Assembly (NCBI GenBank): GCA_947561395.2
Contig: OX387189.1
Location: 22,816,329-22,880,328, forward strand
Reading direction: 5' to 3'
Length of the DNA stretch: 64,000 bases
DNA from: Buxus sempervirens
Taxonomy: Eukaryota; Streptophyta; Magnoliopsida; Buxales; Buxaceae
A program made the translations under genes and the position numbers. Numbering within the stretch: position 1 is the stretch's first letter; the number at the start of each line of letters is the position of its first letter. The notes under the pieces were generated by a model. The model was not told where the DNA came from. It made no database searches and saw nothing but the letters and a program-made list of their open reading frames with translations. Of the stretch, positions 8,985 to 21,600 are shown piece by piece.

Positions 8985-11900
8985 ATGGATGCTATGAAGG
9001 AAGGAGGATCAGTCTCACGTCCACTTCTGTTGGATGGAACAAACTATTCTTACTAGAAAGCCAAAATGAGAGCATTCATCAAAGCTGTTGATGAATGGGC
9101 GTGGCGTGCGATTCTAACAGATTGGACTCCTCCCACCATAATTGATGATGAAAGAAACATTATTCTCAAACCAGAAGAAACTTGGACAGTTGCAGAAGAT
9201 CGGTTGTCATCTGAAAACTCTAAGGCATTGAATGCAATTTTTAATGGAGTTGATGCAAATCAATTCAAACTGATCTCTACATGTGAATCAGCAAAGAGGG
9301 CTTGGGATATTCTACAAACGGCTCATGAAGGTACTACTGCAGTTAAGCTCTCAAAATTACAGATGTTAGCTTCTTGGTTTGAAGATTGGATGAACTGATT
9401 GCCGACTTTAATTCCAAGTTATGTGATATATCAAATGAAGCCTTCCTTCTTGGAGAAAAATATTCTGATTCAAAGCTGGTAAGGAAAACTCTGAGGTCAT
9501 TACCAGAGAGATTTGTTTATAAAGTTACTGCAATTGAGGAAGCTCACGATGTAAGCAAAATGAGACTGGATGAGTTGATGGGGTCTTTACAAACCTTCGA
9601 GATGAATCTGAAGCAAAGAAAGAAGGAGAAGAGCATTGCTTTTCAAGCTGAAGTGCAATCTCAGACTAAGGAAGGTGAGTATGAAGAAACTGATGTATTC
9701 AATGATCCAATTGCTTTACTAACAAAAAACTTTGGAAAATTTCTGAAAAAGATGAATAGGAAGGATTCATCTTCCAGACCTGGCAGATTCAACAATGCAA
9801 GAAGAAGCAAGTCAGATGAATACTCTGCTGAAATAAAGAGGAAGAACAAAGGAATACAGTGTCGTGAGTGTGAAGGGTTTGGCCATATTCAATCTGAATG
9901 TGCAAACACTCTGAAAAAGAAAGGGAAATCATTGAATATAACTTGGAGTGATGAAGAAACAGAAGACAGTCAAGAAGAAGATGACCTTACCAGTAATCAC
10001 ATTGCTTTCACTAGTAAAATGCAACAACATCTTGTTGTTGGTCACAAAGAGAAAGCTGCTGATTTTGAAACATGTTCTAGCAGTGATGATGATGATGACT
10101 TGAGTACTGAAACCATTCAGGAAATGTATAAGAAAATGTATGAGAAATGGATCTGGGTGTGTGAAATGAACAAGTCATTAGAAGCTCAAGTTGCCAAACT
10201 TCTCAAAGAAAAAGAGAGTCTAATCAGGACTGTAACCAACTGTGAAGAACTTCTTGATATGAAGGAGCAGAAAGTACAGGATTTCAGAATTGATTTAGAA
10301 AGAACTCATAAGAATATTCACATGCTGAACTCAGGTACTAAGAAGCTCAATCATGTTCTGTCTCTTGGAAAAGCTCATGGTGATCATCAAGGTATTGGAT
10401 TTACTGAAGGAAACCCTGCTTCAAAAATGACTTTTGTGAGGGCTGGATCAACATCAGAATTTTCTCTTGGGTCTGGTAAGAGAACCAAATCATCATCTAA
10501 GTCAAAGAAATTTATTCCTATCTGTCATTTCTGTAGTATGGTTGGTCATATTCGTCCTAGATGCTTCAAATATTTGAATGCTATTAGGAAAGAAATGAGT
10601 ACCAATAATACATCAAAAATGAACAAGTTTAAATCTGCTATTACTAAAAAGGTTTGGGTAAGAAAGGATAATTTCAAATGTTTTGTTACTCATATTTCTT
10701 TGTCTTGTGCTACTGATGCGTGGTATTTTGATAGTGGATGTTCTAGGCATATGACAGGGAACAAAGACATTCTTGCAGAATATCAAAGTACAATGTCAGG
10801 TCAGGTGACTTTCGGTGATGGTGTCAAAGGACGTGTTCTTGGTAAAGGATACTTGGATAGGGAAGGTTTTGCCAGACTAAAGAACATACTTCATGTGGAA
10901 GGGCTAAAGGCTAACTTGATAAGCATTAGTCAACTGTGTGATCAGAACTTGTTTGTTCGATTCACAAAGAACAAATGTTATATTGTTAATGAAGCTGAAA
11001 CATGTGTTTTAAAGGGTTACAGATCTGCTGATAATTGTTATATTTTATCACAACCACACACTTGTCATAAACTTTCATTAGATAAAACTGAATTATGGCA
11101 TGAAAAACTTGGACATTTGAACTATAAAAATCTGATAAAGATTGTTAATACAGGTATTGTTCGAGGAGTACCAATGCTGGATCAAAAACAGGTTGGAATA
11201 TGTGGACCATGTCAGATTGGGAAACAGCAGAAATCTGTTCATAAACCATTACAACAGGTGTCTACAGCAAGGATACTTGAGTTACTTCACATGGATCTTA
11301 TGGGTCCAATGCAGGTAGCAAGTATATCTGGAAAAAGGTATGTGTTTGTTTGTGTTGATGACTGGTCTAGGTACACTTGGGTTGACTTTATTAGAGAAAA
11401 ATCAGATACCTTTAAAGTGTTTAAAATTCTGTGTATTAAGCTTCAAAATGAGAAGTGTTGCAATATTGGAAAAATAGTGAGGATACGAAGTGATCATGGA
11501 AGAGAATTTGAAAACACTATCTTTGCTGATTTTTGTACTAATCTTGGAATATCACATGAATTTTCAGCACCTAAAACACCCCAACAGAATGGGGTTGTTG
11601 AGAGAAAAAATATGACTCTTCAAGAAATGGCTCGGGTTATGCTAAATTCAAAAAGAGTGCCTATGAGACTTTGGGCAGAAGCTGTTAACACAGCGTGCTA
11701 CACTATAAATAGAGTCTATCTCAGGCCTGGTACTACCAAAACTCCCTATGAGATTTGGAAAAGCAAGAAACCCAATCTCAGTTACTTTCATGTGTTTGGA
11801 TGCACTTGTTATATTGTAAATGATCGTGAACATCTGGGCAAATTTGATGCCAAAAGTGACAAGGCAATATTTCTGGGTTATTCCACAAACAGTAGAGCCT

Positions 11901-13861
11901 ACAGAGTTTATAACATGAGAACTCATACTGTTATGGAATCTATTAATATTGTGGTTGATGATTGTAAAGATTTTGCAGATCACTCTAAGGAGGATGTTAT
12001 ACCAAGTCACTTGAAGGATACTGAAGAGTACAGCAGGGAGGAGGAAGTTTTTCCTCATGAGCCTTCTGGTACAGAAGTTGCTGTGGCATCTGATATAACA
12101 ACAGACACTGCAACAGGGAGTAATTCTGCACCTGACTCTAATACAGGACCCACAGATTCTGAATTTGGTTCTTTTGATGTTGCAGATCAAACTAATCGAG
12201 AACCTTCATCCCGTTTTCAGAAGAATCATCCTGTAGACTCAATCATTGGGAACCTTGGTGATGGTATTCGTACAAGAGGTCGACCAAAGGTAAACTACCA
12301 AGACATGGTCAGGTATGTGTGTTACACTTCAACTTTCGAACCCAAAAATGTTAAGGAAGCTCTCCTTGATGAATTCTGGATAATTGCTATGCAAGAAGAG
12401 TTAGAACAGTTTGTAAGAAATGAGGTTTGGACTCTTGTTCCTCGACCCACAGATTTCAATGTAATTGGTACCAAGTGGATCTTCAAAAATAAATCTGATG
12501 AACTTGATAATATTACAAGAAATAAAGCCAGATTAGTGGCTCAAGGTTATACTCAAATTGAAGGGGTTGACTTTGATGAGACCTTTGCTCCTGTAGCAAG
12601 GTTAGAATCTATTAGGTTACTTATTGCCATTGCATGCTTGCTAGATTTCAAACTTTTTCAAATGGATGTCAAGAGTGCCTTTTTAAATGGTTTGTTAAAT
12701 AAGGAAGTATTTGTAGAACAACCAAAAGGATTTGAGGATCCTCATCATCCTCATCATGTGTATAGACTGAAAAAGGCTTTGTATGGACTGAAACAAGCTC
12801 CTAGAGCTTGGTATGAGCATCTAACCACCTTTTTGGTTAAAAAGGGTTATGAGAGAGGGGGAGTAGACAAAACACTATTTGTTAAGAAACTTAGTTCTGG
12901 CATCATTATTGCTCAAATCTATGTTGACGACATTGTGTTTGGGTCTACTGTTCCAGCAAAAGTTGATGAATTTGTATTTCAAATGCAAAATGAATTTGAA
13001 ATGAGCTTAGTGGGTGAACTGAATTATTTTTTGGGTTTACAGATTAAGCAACTTGACAATGGGATATTTATATCTCAAAGTAAGTATGCTAAAAATCTTG
13101 TAAAGAAATTCAGTTTAGAGAGTTCCAAACATTTGAGAACTCCAATGGGAACCAACATAAGGATAATCAAAGATGAAACTGGATCTTCTGTGGATACTAG
13201 TTTATTTCGAAGTATGATTGGCAGTTTATTGTATTTAACTGCTACTCGGCCTGATATTTGCTTTAGTGTTGGAATTTGTGCCAGGTATCAAGCAAATCCT
13301 AAGGAGTCCCATCTTGCTGCTGTCAAAAGGATCATCAGATATGTTAATGGTACAGTTGGGTATGGAATTTGGTATTCCAAATATACTAATTCAAATCTTG
13401 TTGGGTTTAGTGATGCAGATTGGGCAGGCAATGCAGATGATCGCAAGAGCACCACTGGAGGGTGTTTTTATCTTGGCAATAACCTGGTGTCATGGTACAG
13501 CAAGAAGCAGAACTCCCTATCTTTATCCACGGCTGAAGCTGAATACATAGCTGCTGGGAGTTGTTGCACACAACTACTTTGGATGCAACAAATGCTCAAG
13601 GACTACGGTTTCATACAGGATAGTTTTACTGTTTTTTGTGATAACTCTAGTGCTATTAACATCTCTAAGAATCCTGTTCAACACTCTAGAACTAAACATA
13701 TTGATATTAGACATCATTTCATTAGAGAGTTGGTTGAAAAGGGTACTGTTGTTCTAGAACATGTTGTAACTGAAAAACAACATGCTGACATCTTTACTAA
13801 GGCTCTTGATTCCATAAAATTTGAATTCTTACGGAAGACCTTAGGCTTGTGCTTGATATAA
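8985..13861 (+). pseudogene. SIRE/Maximus-like Ty1/copia gag-pol polyprotein, broken in gag
   Basis: Gag starts at ATG 8985 and is followed by a long polyprotein to the stop at 13861. Visible in order: gag; a zinc knuckle CRECEGFGHIQSEC (about 9858-9900), a SIRE-lineage hallmark; a second knuckle-like CHFCSMVGHIRPRCF (about 10530); aspartic protease WYFDSGCSRHMTG (about 10723); pre-integrase HEKLGHLN...CGPCQ; integrase core with MDLMGP, RSDHGREFEN and QQNGVVERKN; reverse transcriptase with QMDVKSAFLNG and YVDDIVFGS; RNase H with DADWAGNADDRKSTTGG, TAEAEYIAA and HIDIRHHFIRE. Two lesions lie in gag: TAG at 9054-9056 where the family has Trp, and a frame change near 9385. From 9386 on the frame is open for 1491 codons. 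No env-like frame follows, unlike some SIRE elements. Confidence 0.9.
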
Positions 13862-14465
13862 ATACTCAGAATAGTATCAAATTCAGACTGAAAATGTTTC
13901 ATATTTCCAAGAATTATTTTTTAATTCTCTAAATCTGATTTTTTGAATTTTGATATATACTGATCTTGATTATCAAACTAATCAATTAGTGCACATCAGC
14001 ATATATTTTTTTGTTCTGAATTTCTTAGTACAGTACATCTTGTGATCAGTACATCTTGAACAATATCTGAGTTAGACTTTGTGGTACAAAAATTGTGAAT
14101 TCGGAAAAAGCTGCCTACATTTTGTGTGAAGCTATCCTTGAGTAATCTGGGCCTATGTATCACAAATATGTAGAGGACGATCTACCATGAGAAAAAAGCT
14201 GCCTTCATGTCAGAGTGAAAGCTACCGAAGAAAAAAAAAAAGAAGGAAGATACGAAATTGGGGCCACTATTGAATTCTCATGGTTTGTCTCATGATGTCT
14301 TGTGTTCAACATATTGGAAATTACTGGGAGAACAGATACAGACAGATTGCTGCTGCTCACACACACACTATTGGTTTATATGTCTGATCAATATATCTCA
14401 ACATTCAGTATACTTCAGTTTTCGTTTTAAATAATGATTTTTGGGAGGTTGAAGTATTGACTGTT
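13862..14465 (+). other. Copia 3' untranslated region up to the E1 insertion
   Basis: AT-rich DNA with a purine run and no open frame of note. It ends with TTTTTGGGAGGTTGAAG (14439-14455), which resembles a polypurine tract, and then TATTGACTGTT. The last four bases TGTT equal the first four of the copia LTR, so E1 may have inserted just inside the copia 3' LTR. CTGTT (14461-14465) would be the E1 target duplication. Confidence 0.5.
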
Positions 14466-14524
14466 TGTGCGCACCTAAAACCTGGCAGCCTAGATCGCAC
14501 ACCGGGCGCGTACCTCGGGACATT

Positions 14525-14535
14525 CAGAGTCGCCA
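14525..14535 (-). other. PBS-like copy inside the E1 LTR end
   Basis: On the minus strand this reads TGGCGACTCTG, identical to the first 11 bases of the primer binding sites of E3 and E4, but it lies inside the LTR, 59 bases before its end. Similar copies sit near the ends of the E2, E3 and E4 LTRs. Confidence 0.7.
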
Positions 14536-16082
14536 CTACCTGAGAGTGCAGGCAGACACGGTTTTGGCCTAATCGGGTCTAAGTCTGGTCTGCGGCTTTT
14601 CAGAGTTCTAGCTAAGTCCTCGGTTACGATCCGGGGAAGTCCTAAAGACACCCCGGTCCGCCCCGTCGGTTTGACGGGTCCCTCGGGTCTCCCTGGTTTT
14701 TGAGTCAAGTTCACCCTTTTCCTAGACCAGCATGCTGCCTTGTTAGGTCTGGCGGGGCCCTTTGAAGGTGTGGGTCCCTTTTATTTGATTTTATCTTTTT
14801 ATTGATTTAAGTGGAGTGGGTCGGACCCGGGTCCCGTTGGAAGACCCGTGGGCTGCCATGGTTGGGCCTTGGGCCCAGTAGGGTTATTGGATAACCCTTT
14901 TTTGGTTATTTAAATTTTATTTATTTACACTTTTATTTGGGCTTAGTGGGCTTGGATTTGGCCCATTAGCCAAGAGTCAAGTGGCCTTGGGCCCGTTTTA
15001 TTGAGAACGGGCCGAGTTTGGGCCGGTCAAAAGTGGGCCCCACAAGTGGGCCAAAGGTGGTCTTGATGGGCCCATCTAGGCCCAAAGTCCAAAAATGGGC
15101 TTAAGATAGCCCAAATGGTTAAAGGGGGTGGTTCAAGCTGGCTTAGGCCGGATCAAGTCAAACCGAACCAAGAAATTACACTTTTTACATTATTTTACAT
15201 CTGCTCGTATTTTCTCTACGGTCCCGCTTGCCCGTGAATGGATTCCGGTCTCTCTTGTCCGTGAATCAAACACGGTCCAAGCTGGACCGGCCTGAGTTTA
15301 CGGATGCAACTCAGTTTGCCCGTTTGCTGCCGATTTCGATCTGGATCAGTTCCGTGGCCTTTCTGGGTCTTCTAGTAACCTCCACCGAGCTTCTGCTTTC
15401 ATTCCAGTTTCCACATTTCCTTCATTTGGCTTATAAAGCCATTTCTTCTCTTTTCATGTTCTTTGTAATCTTGGGCTTACTTCTTCTCTTTTTTCTTCTT
15501 CCTCTTGGTCAATCACAGTTATTTTTCAGGAGGGAAAGGGGAGATTACAGGGGTGGATATATTCTAAAAGAAACCATCCATTATAGCAAAGTGAGTTAGT
15601 TTTAAAGTGGCTATGTTAATTGGTGGATAGCCTCCTCTCTTTTAATGAAATAACCACTTTAATTTAGCCCTTTCATGGCCTTAAACAAGCAACAAAATGG
15701 TTAGGAGCATTGGGATAAAAATAAGGAATAAAGAGAATTTAAAAGTAATTATACTTTACTTGCACAACATTACAAAAATACTTACAATATAGCCTTCTTG
15801 TTGAATGGTTGTGCTTGATGGTTTCCTAATAATTTCAGCAGCGCTTCCGCGTTCAGTTGGTTTTCACAAATTGAATTTGAAAGGGATTTGGCAGATTTCT
15901 TTGTCAAATGGGAGGAAAGAGAAGGTTTAGATAAGGCTTTGGGGTGACAAGGGTATTCTGGACATTATATTAGCTTAGGTAGGGTGGTGGCAATTGGGCA
16001 GGGATTGGCCGTGGGGAGCATCAGGAGGGAGAGGGAGAAGGCCAGGGAGGGATGGCTTGTTCAAATGAAGGGGGGTGGCCTC

Positions 16083-16096
16083 TCTATTTATAGGCA
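16083..16096 (-). promoter_or_regulatory. TATA box of the E1 LTR
   Basis: The minus strand reads TGCCTATAAATAGAGAGG, a strong TATA consensus. It lies about 760 bases into the LTR and directly downstream (in element sense) of a cluster of inverted repeats. Confidence 0.7.
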
Positions 16097-16106
16097 AAAA
16101 TCCCGT

Positions 16107-16290
16107 GCCCGTAGTTGAAGTACGGGCGTGCCTTGCCCGTAATTCAAGTACGGGCGAAAAACGAATATTTGCAATTATCGCAGATTCGGCCGTACGGGAC
16201 GCGTGTCTCGCCGTACAGCGACGCGTGTCTGCTTAGAGAATCTGGCCCGTATTTTAAATACGGGCATGCCCTGCCCGTAATTAAAATACG
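16107..16290 (-). promoter_or_regulatory. Cluster of inverted repeats upstream of the E1 TATA box
   Basis: Three clean hairpins: 16107-16127 (GCCCGTA-7 nt-TACGGGC), 16135-16155 (GCCCGTA-7 nt-TACGGGC) and 16245-16265 (GCCCGTATTT-T-AAATACGGGC). A fourth, weaker CCGTA/TACGG pair lies at about 16275-16291. Between them is a doubled ACGCGTGTCT segment (16200-16230). The arms share CCCGTA, so the hairpins could also pair with each other. Confidence 0.75.
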
Positions 16291-16844
16291 GTCCAGCACG
16301 TTTTTAAAATGTTTGGATTTCAAACCTTTATTCAATTTGGTTTATTGCAAGATTTGTATTCGATTTTTCCGATTATTTTATTAAAAAGCGAGATTCTCTT
16401 TATTAAAATATTACTAAACACATTTATCTTATTTATTTTATTGGTTTACTGCATTTTTTTGCCACATGGGCAGTTTTCCTGAAACTTCAACTACTCATAA
16501 CTTCTTCACCTGGTGTCCGATTTCAGCGAACTTAGTGTCGTTGGAACCGGCTCGGAACCACCTGTCCACTGGGGTCAAGTTTGGCAGCTGAATTGGGGTC
16601 GAGAAAAAAGTCAACTTTTCGTTCCCCAAAAGTTTGACCAGCTCATATATTTTCCATCTGGACTACGATTCCAGCAAATTCAATTGCGTTAGAATCGTGT
16701 CGAAATGCTCTTTTCAATGAGATGAAGTTTGATGGCCAAATTCACTTGAATCAAAAAGTCAATTTTTGACCCCCTCAGGGTTTGACTCTTAGTTTGACTT
16801 TTTATTTTTCTTTATTTTGGGGGTGCAAAAATCAGGTGTCTACA

Positions 16845-16860
16845 GCTGCCCCTCTTTGCT
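16845..16860 (-). other. E1 polypurine tract
   Basis: On the minus strand AGCAAAGAGGGGCAGC lies directly before the 3' LTR start. E3 has the near-identical GGCAAAGAGGGGCAGC at 49775-49790, so this is the plus-strand primer of the family. Confidence 0.8.
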
Positions 16861-17169
16861 GGAGTCACCCTGGGGGATGAACGGCAAAGAAGAAAAAGAA
16901 CCTTATTTTTGCATCTTGCATTTCTGTCGACATGGTTGACGAGCTCAATCATTGAGTTTGTTTTTAGTGAAAGGGAAGTGTCAGATGTCTGGTATCACTT
17001 CCTGGCTTTGGAATCCCTATACCCTCTTTCGGGTTTGAATAGGGCAGTTTTTTTTTGAAAAATGAGATAAGATTGGTTTTGAGCTCATCAGCCTGTCTCG
17101 GCGTTGATGCAAGGCACTTAACAATGTTCTTTTCTTTTTGTTTGTTCCATTAAAGCTTTTAGTGACTTC

Positions 17170-17213
<44 letters not shown>

Positions 17214-18669
17214 GGAAAAAGAGGTTATCAGGCCAAGGTTAGGGACTGGGAGTGAAGGTGGGAGGAAGCTTTCGCGCTGCTGTCCATCATCTCGGAGACC
17301 ACACACCTACTCTAGCTTATGCTATTTACAAAAGTGAGAATCAAAATTTACAAGAAGGGGCGAATTGGCCCATTATTGCTCTTCCTTGTTGCTTCTCCTT
17401 GCCAGGTTCTTTCTCTTGTCGAGGCATTAGAGCTTCTTTTCCATTCAAGAGTTACTCCACTGGGGATCTGGTGGGAGCATGATCTGTCTAGATGACTCTC
17501 TGGGGATTATTGTGATGTCCCTCTTTGATTTTGAAGTTTTGTTGGAGGGTCTGAGGATCTTGAAGATCTTCTTTCTTCTGAGCTCTGCTGGGGATGAAAA
17601 GGGAAGAAGTCTCTGCTAGGGAAAGTATCCTTCTCATGTTCGTCTTGCATCTTTCTTCTTCCTTTTTTGAACCTATACAAAGAGCAAAATGTCAGTGCTC
17701 GATCTACTAGGGATATGCAAACTCGGTTTATTCTAAGCCTTTTACTTATCACAATCAAAAATGGCTTATTGATTTAGGCAATGAATCCTTCTTCATGGGT
17801 TAGCAGCACAGCTGGGAAATTTCAAGAGTAGTTAAGCAGAATAATTACGGAAAAAACACAGATGTGGTAGTGTGTGTTTGTGCCTGCAATTATCACAAAA
17901 GTCAATCCTTAAGCCAGACACAGATTAGAGTGCTTGGTATCTTTAGCCTTGTCATCATAGGCCTTTGTGAAGCGTTAACCTAAACACAGTCTGCCAATCT
18001 GGGCCCTTCAGATCACTTGGCTGTCCCCACTCAGTGCACTGTCCAACCTGTTTCTGTGTTTGCTGCATTTTCCTTTCTAATCAAGGCATGACCAGCTCCT
18101 CCCCCTTTTTTTTTTTTTTTGACCACGACTGACCCTTTTGCACATAGCGCCCTTTTTGGGTTTTCACCATGTCTGGTCCTTTCAAGGAGAATCCAATTCC
18201 GTCATTACCAGAAAACGCAGATTTGACTGTTTTGCTCAAGATCATTCACTTTAGGATCTGAGAGGTCTTCAAGATAGGACGAAATGTAGGCTAGGCCGGG
18301 GTTTTGAAAGAAAGATAAGTGGCCCAAGAAGGCTGTGATTTTATAGGTCTGTACAGTACTCCTTTTATTGTTGGGGCTTACATCCTGGCTTATTTCTTTG
18401 GTGTGGGGTTCATATTTTCCCCATCTTTCTTTGTACTTGTTTTTCACAACTCTTTTCTTGATTTTCTTCGTAATTGCTTTTTTTTTTTTTTTTTGGGTTA
18501 GGGCCAGGAATGCCCTTTTTGGTACAAGGGACACTTGTACTAGGTTTGAAAAGAAATTTTCAGGCCCAAAAGTGTCTAACTAGGGGAATCTTTTAGGGCT
18601 TTTGGGAGGATTTACAGGCTTGAGGGAGAGTGAAGGATGGCCTCTCTTCATTTCCCAATTGGAATGATC
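16861..18669 (-). other. E1 region between pol and 3' LTR
   Basis: No coding frame is supported. The 110 bases nearest the LTR (16861-16965) match the corresponding segment of E3 (49680-49774), including CATGTCGACAGAAATG and TTCTTTTTCT.CTTTGCCGTTCATC. A poly-T run of about 40 bases lies at 17170-17211 (poly-A in element sense), with further T runs near 18105 and 18478. Confidence 0.6.
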
Positions 18670-21600
18670 TCAAGGATAATACAGTTTGACTGCATCTGCA
18701 TTTATTGGCTCAAGAAAAATAGTTCCATCCGTCTCTTGTAGGATTAGTGCTCCTCTGGACAGAACTTTGTGTACTATGAAAGGCCCTTCATAGTTTGGCT
18801 TGAATTTCCCTCTATTATCTTCTTGGTGGGGGAATATCTTCTACATAACAATGTTCCCCACCTTAAAGTGTCGCGGTATCATTTTCTTGTTGTAAGCTCG
18901 TGCTATTCTTTGCTGATAGAGCTGTCCATGGCACAAAGCTTTAATTCTTTTTTCATTAAGCAACTGCAACTGGTCAAACCTTGATTCTTCCCATTCAATG
19001 TCATCAACCTCTGCCTCCTTCAGGATTCTGAGCGAAGGGATTTGCACTTCCATGGGAAGGACTACCTCCATTCCATATACAAGGGAGAAAGGAGTTGCTC
19101 CGGTTGAGACCCTGATTGAGGTTCGGTATGCATGCAAAGCATATGGCAGCTTCTCATGCCAGTCTCGGTAGGTGACTACCATCTTTTCCAATATCTTCTT
19201 CAGATTTTTGTTGGCAGCTTCTACTGCTCCATTCATTTTGGGCCGATATGCCGTAGAATTCAGATGTCTGGTTTTTAGATCTTCACACATCTTGTCCATG
19301 TCCTTGTTATTCAGATTCTTGGCATTGTCTGTGATGAGTGCTTCAGGCACACCATAGCGACAGACAATATTATTTCTAATGAATTTCAGTACATGGGACC
19401 CCTTGACATCTGCAAAGGACACGGCCTCTACCCACTTGGTAAAATAGTCTATTGCAACCAAGATGAATCGATGCCCATTTGATGCCTTCGGGTGGATTTC
19501 TCCAATCATATCAATTCCCCAGATGGCAAAGGGCCAAGGAGAAGTCATTGAGTACAAAGTGTTGGGCGGTGCATGAATGTTGTCAGCATAGACTTGGCAT
19601 AACCGGCATTTCCTTACATGGATATGGCAATCATATTCCATAGTTAACCAATAATAACCCATTCTCAAGATTTTCCTGACTAGCATGTGCCCATTCATAT
19701 GTGCGCCACACTGTCCCCCATGGACTTCATCAATCAGCTGTTGTGCCTCTTCTTCTGTTACACATAGCAGCAGTGAATCATTATAGGACTTTTTGTATAG
19801 CTTGCTCCACTAAGGAAAAACTGTCCTGCCAATTTCTGAATCGTGCGCTTTTCAGATGCTGTGGCATTTTCTGGCAAAGTCCTGTTTCTCAGGTACCTCA
19901 TTATGTCTGCATACCAGGGTTCCCCTTTTGGTGTGCTCCTCTCAACATTAAAACAGTAAACAGGAGAATGCCGCACTTCTATCTCCAATGGTTGTATCCA
20001 AGTGTCCCCAGTGATGGTTGCCATAGATGCCAGTGTTGCCAGGGCATCTGCAAACTGATTCATGTCTCGTGACATATAATCAAATGTCACGCTTTTGAAC
20101 CGCCCTTCCAATTCCTTAATCAGTTCCTGATATGGCACCAACTTAGGATCCTTTGTCCGCCAGTCCCCCATTACTTGGTAGATGATTAGACAGGAATCAC
20201 CATAAACTTTTAACTCTTGGATATTCATTTCAATTGCGGCTCGCAAGCCTAACACACATGCTTCGTATTCTACCATGTTGTTAGTGCAATCGAAAAAGAG
20301 TTTTGCTGCTATTGGATGATGGACTCCTTCTGGGGAAATGATTACTGCTCCAATCCCTTTCCCATTGATGTTGACGGCCCCATCGAAGAACATTTGCCAT
20401 CCGGTTTCCTTTTCTACTGATTCGGCACACATAATTTCATCATCCGGCAACCCGGTGAGAAGTGGTTGATAGTCGGGCACGGGGTGTTCTGCCAAGTAAT
20501 CTGCTACTGCCTGTCCCTTTATTGCCTTTCTCGTGGTGTAGACAATGTCATACTGAGATAAGATAACCTGCCACTTGGCTATCCTTCCAGTGGAGATTGG
20601 CTTTTCAAAAATGTACTTCAGAGGATCTGATTCCGAAATCAAAAAGACAGTATGACTGAGGAGATAGTGCCGGAGCTTCTGAGTTGCCCATACCAATGCG
20701 CCACAGGTCTTCTCAAGCAATGTATATCTTACTTCATAATTGGTAAATTTCTTGCTCAAATAATAAATTGTTTGCTCCTTCCTTCCTGTATCATTATGCT
20801 GTCCTAAGACACATCCAACCGCTGTTTCTGTGACTGACAAATACATGATCAGCGGTCGCCCTGGTACAGGGGGAACCAAAGTTGGTGGACTCATTAAATA
20901 AGCCTTGATTTTGTCAAACGCTTCTTGGCAATCTTCATTCCAGACCACTGGGTTATCCTTCTTTAGCAACTTGAATATTGGTTCGCACACGGGAGTCATC
21001 TGTGCTATGAACCGACTGATGTACTGTAATCTGCCAAGGAAACCTCTTACTTCTTTCTCTGTGGATGGGGGAGGCATTTCCAATATGGCCTTTACTTTGA
21101 CAGGATCAACCTCAATGCCTCGTTTTCCAACGATGAATCCGAGCAGCTTCCCTGAGGCAACTCCGAACACACACTTATTCGGGTTCAATCTGAGCTTGCA
21201 TTCCCTGAGCCTGTCAAACACCTTTCCAAGGTTCACCAAATGACTTTCCTCTTCTTTTGACTTTGCAATCATATCATCCACATATACTTCCATTTCTTTG
21301 TGCATCAGATCGTGGAATAGCAAAGTCATTGCTCGCTGGTATGTGGCGCCTGCATTCTTCAACCCGAATGGCATCACTTTGTAGCAGTATGTGCCCCAGT
21401 GCGTGATGAAGGAAGTCTTCTCCATGTCTTCAGGTGCCATCCTTATCTGATTGTACCCGGAGAATCCATCCATAAAGGAGAACATGGAATGAGTTGCAGT
21501 ATTATCAACCAGTATATCAATGTGTGGCAGCGGGAAGTCATCTTTCGGGCTTGCCTTGTTCAGATCCCTGTAATCGACACACATCCTGACCCTTCCATCT

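Larger units (their letters stand above)
14466..16844 (-). mobile_element. E1: 3' LTR of minus-strand Tat-like Ty3/gypsy element (2379 bp)
   Basis: Read on the minus strand it starts TGTAGACACCTGATTTTTGC, directly after a polypurine tract, and ends GGTGCGCACA at 14466. The same end layout occurs in the plus-strand LTRs of E2, E3 and E4 (TGTAAGCACCTCATTTTTGC...GCGCACA). The last 200 bases contain the family's conserved block with ACACCCCGGTCC and a TGGCGACTCTG copy. Near the start are two divergent copies of the repeat about a Lys/Asn-coding-like CGATTCCA...AGAATCG motif (16500-16740). The matching 5' LTR must lie beyond the window. Confidence 0.8.

Noticed and set aside
11648-12190. 180-residue minus-strand frame within the copia polyprotein
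   Set aside because: It is antisense to integrase and the integrase/RT linker of an open, motif-rich plus-strand polyprotein and matches nothing I recognise.
13862-14465. Possible env-like gene after copia pol (as in some SIRE elements)
   Set aside because: No open frame of useful length and no signal peptide or membrane segment in this interval.
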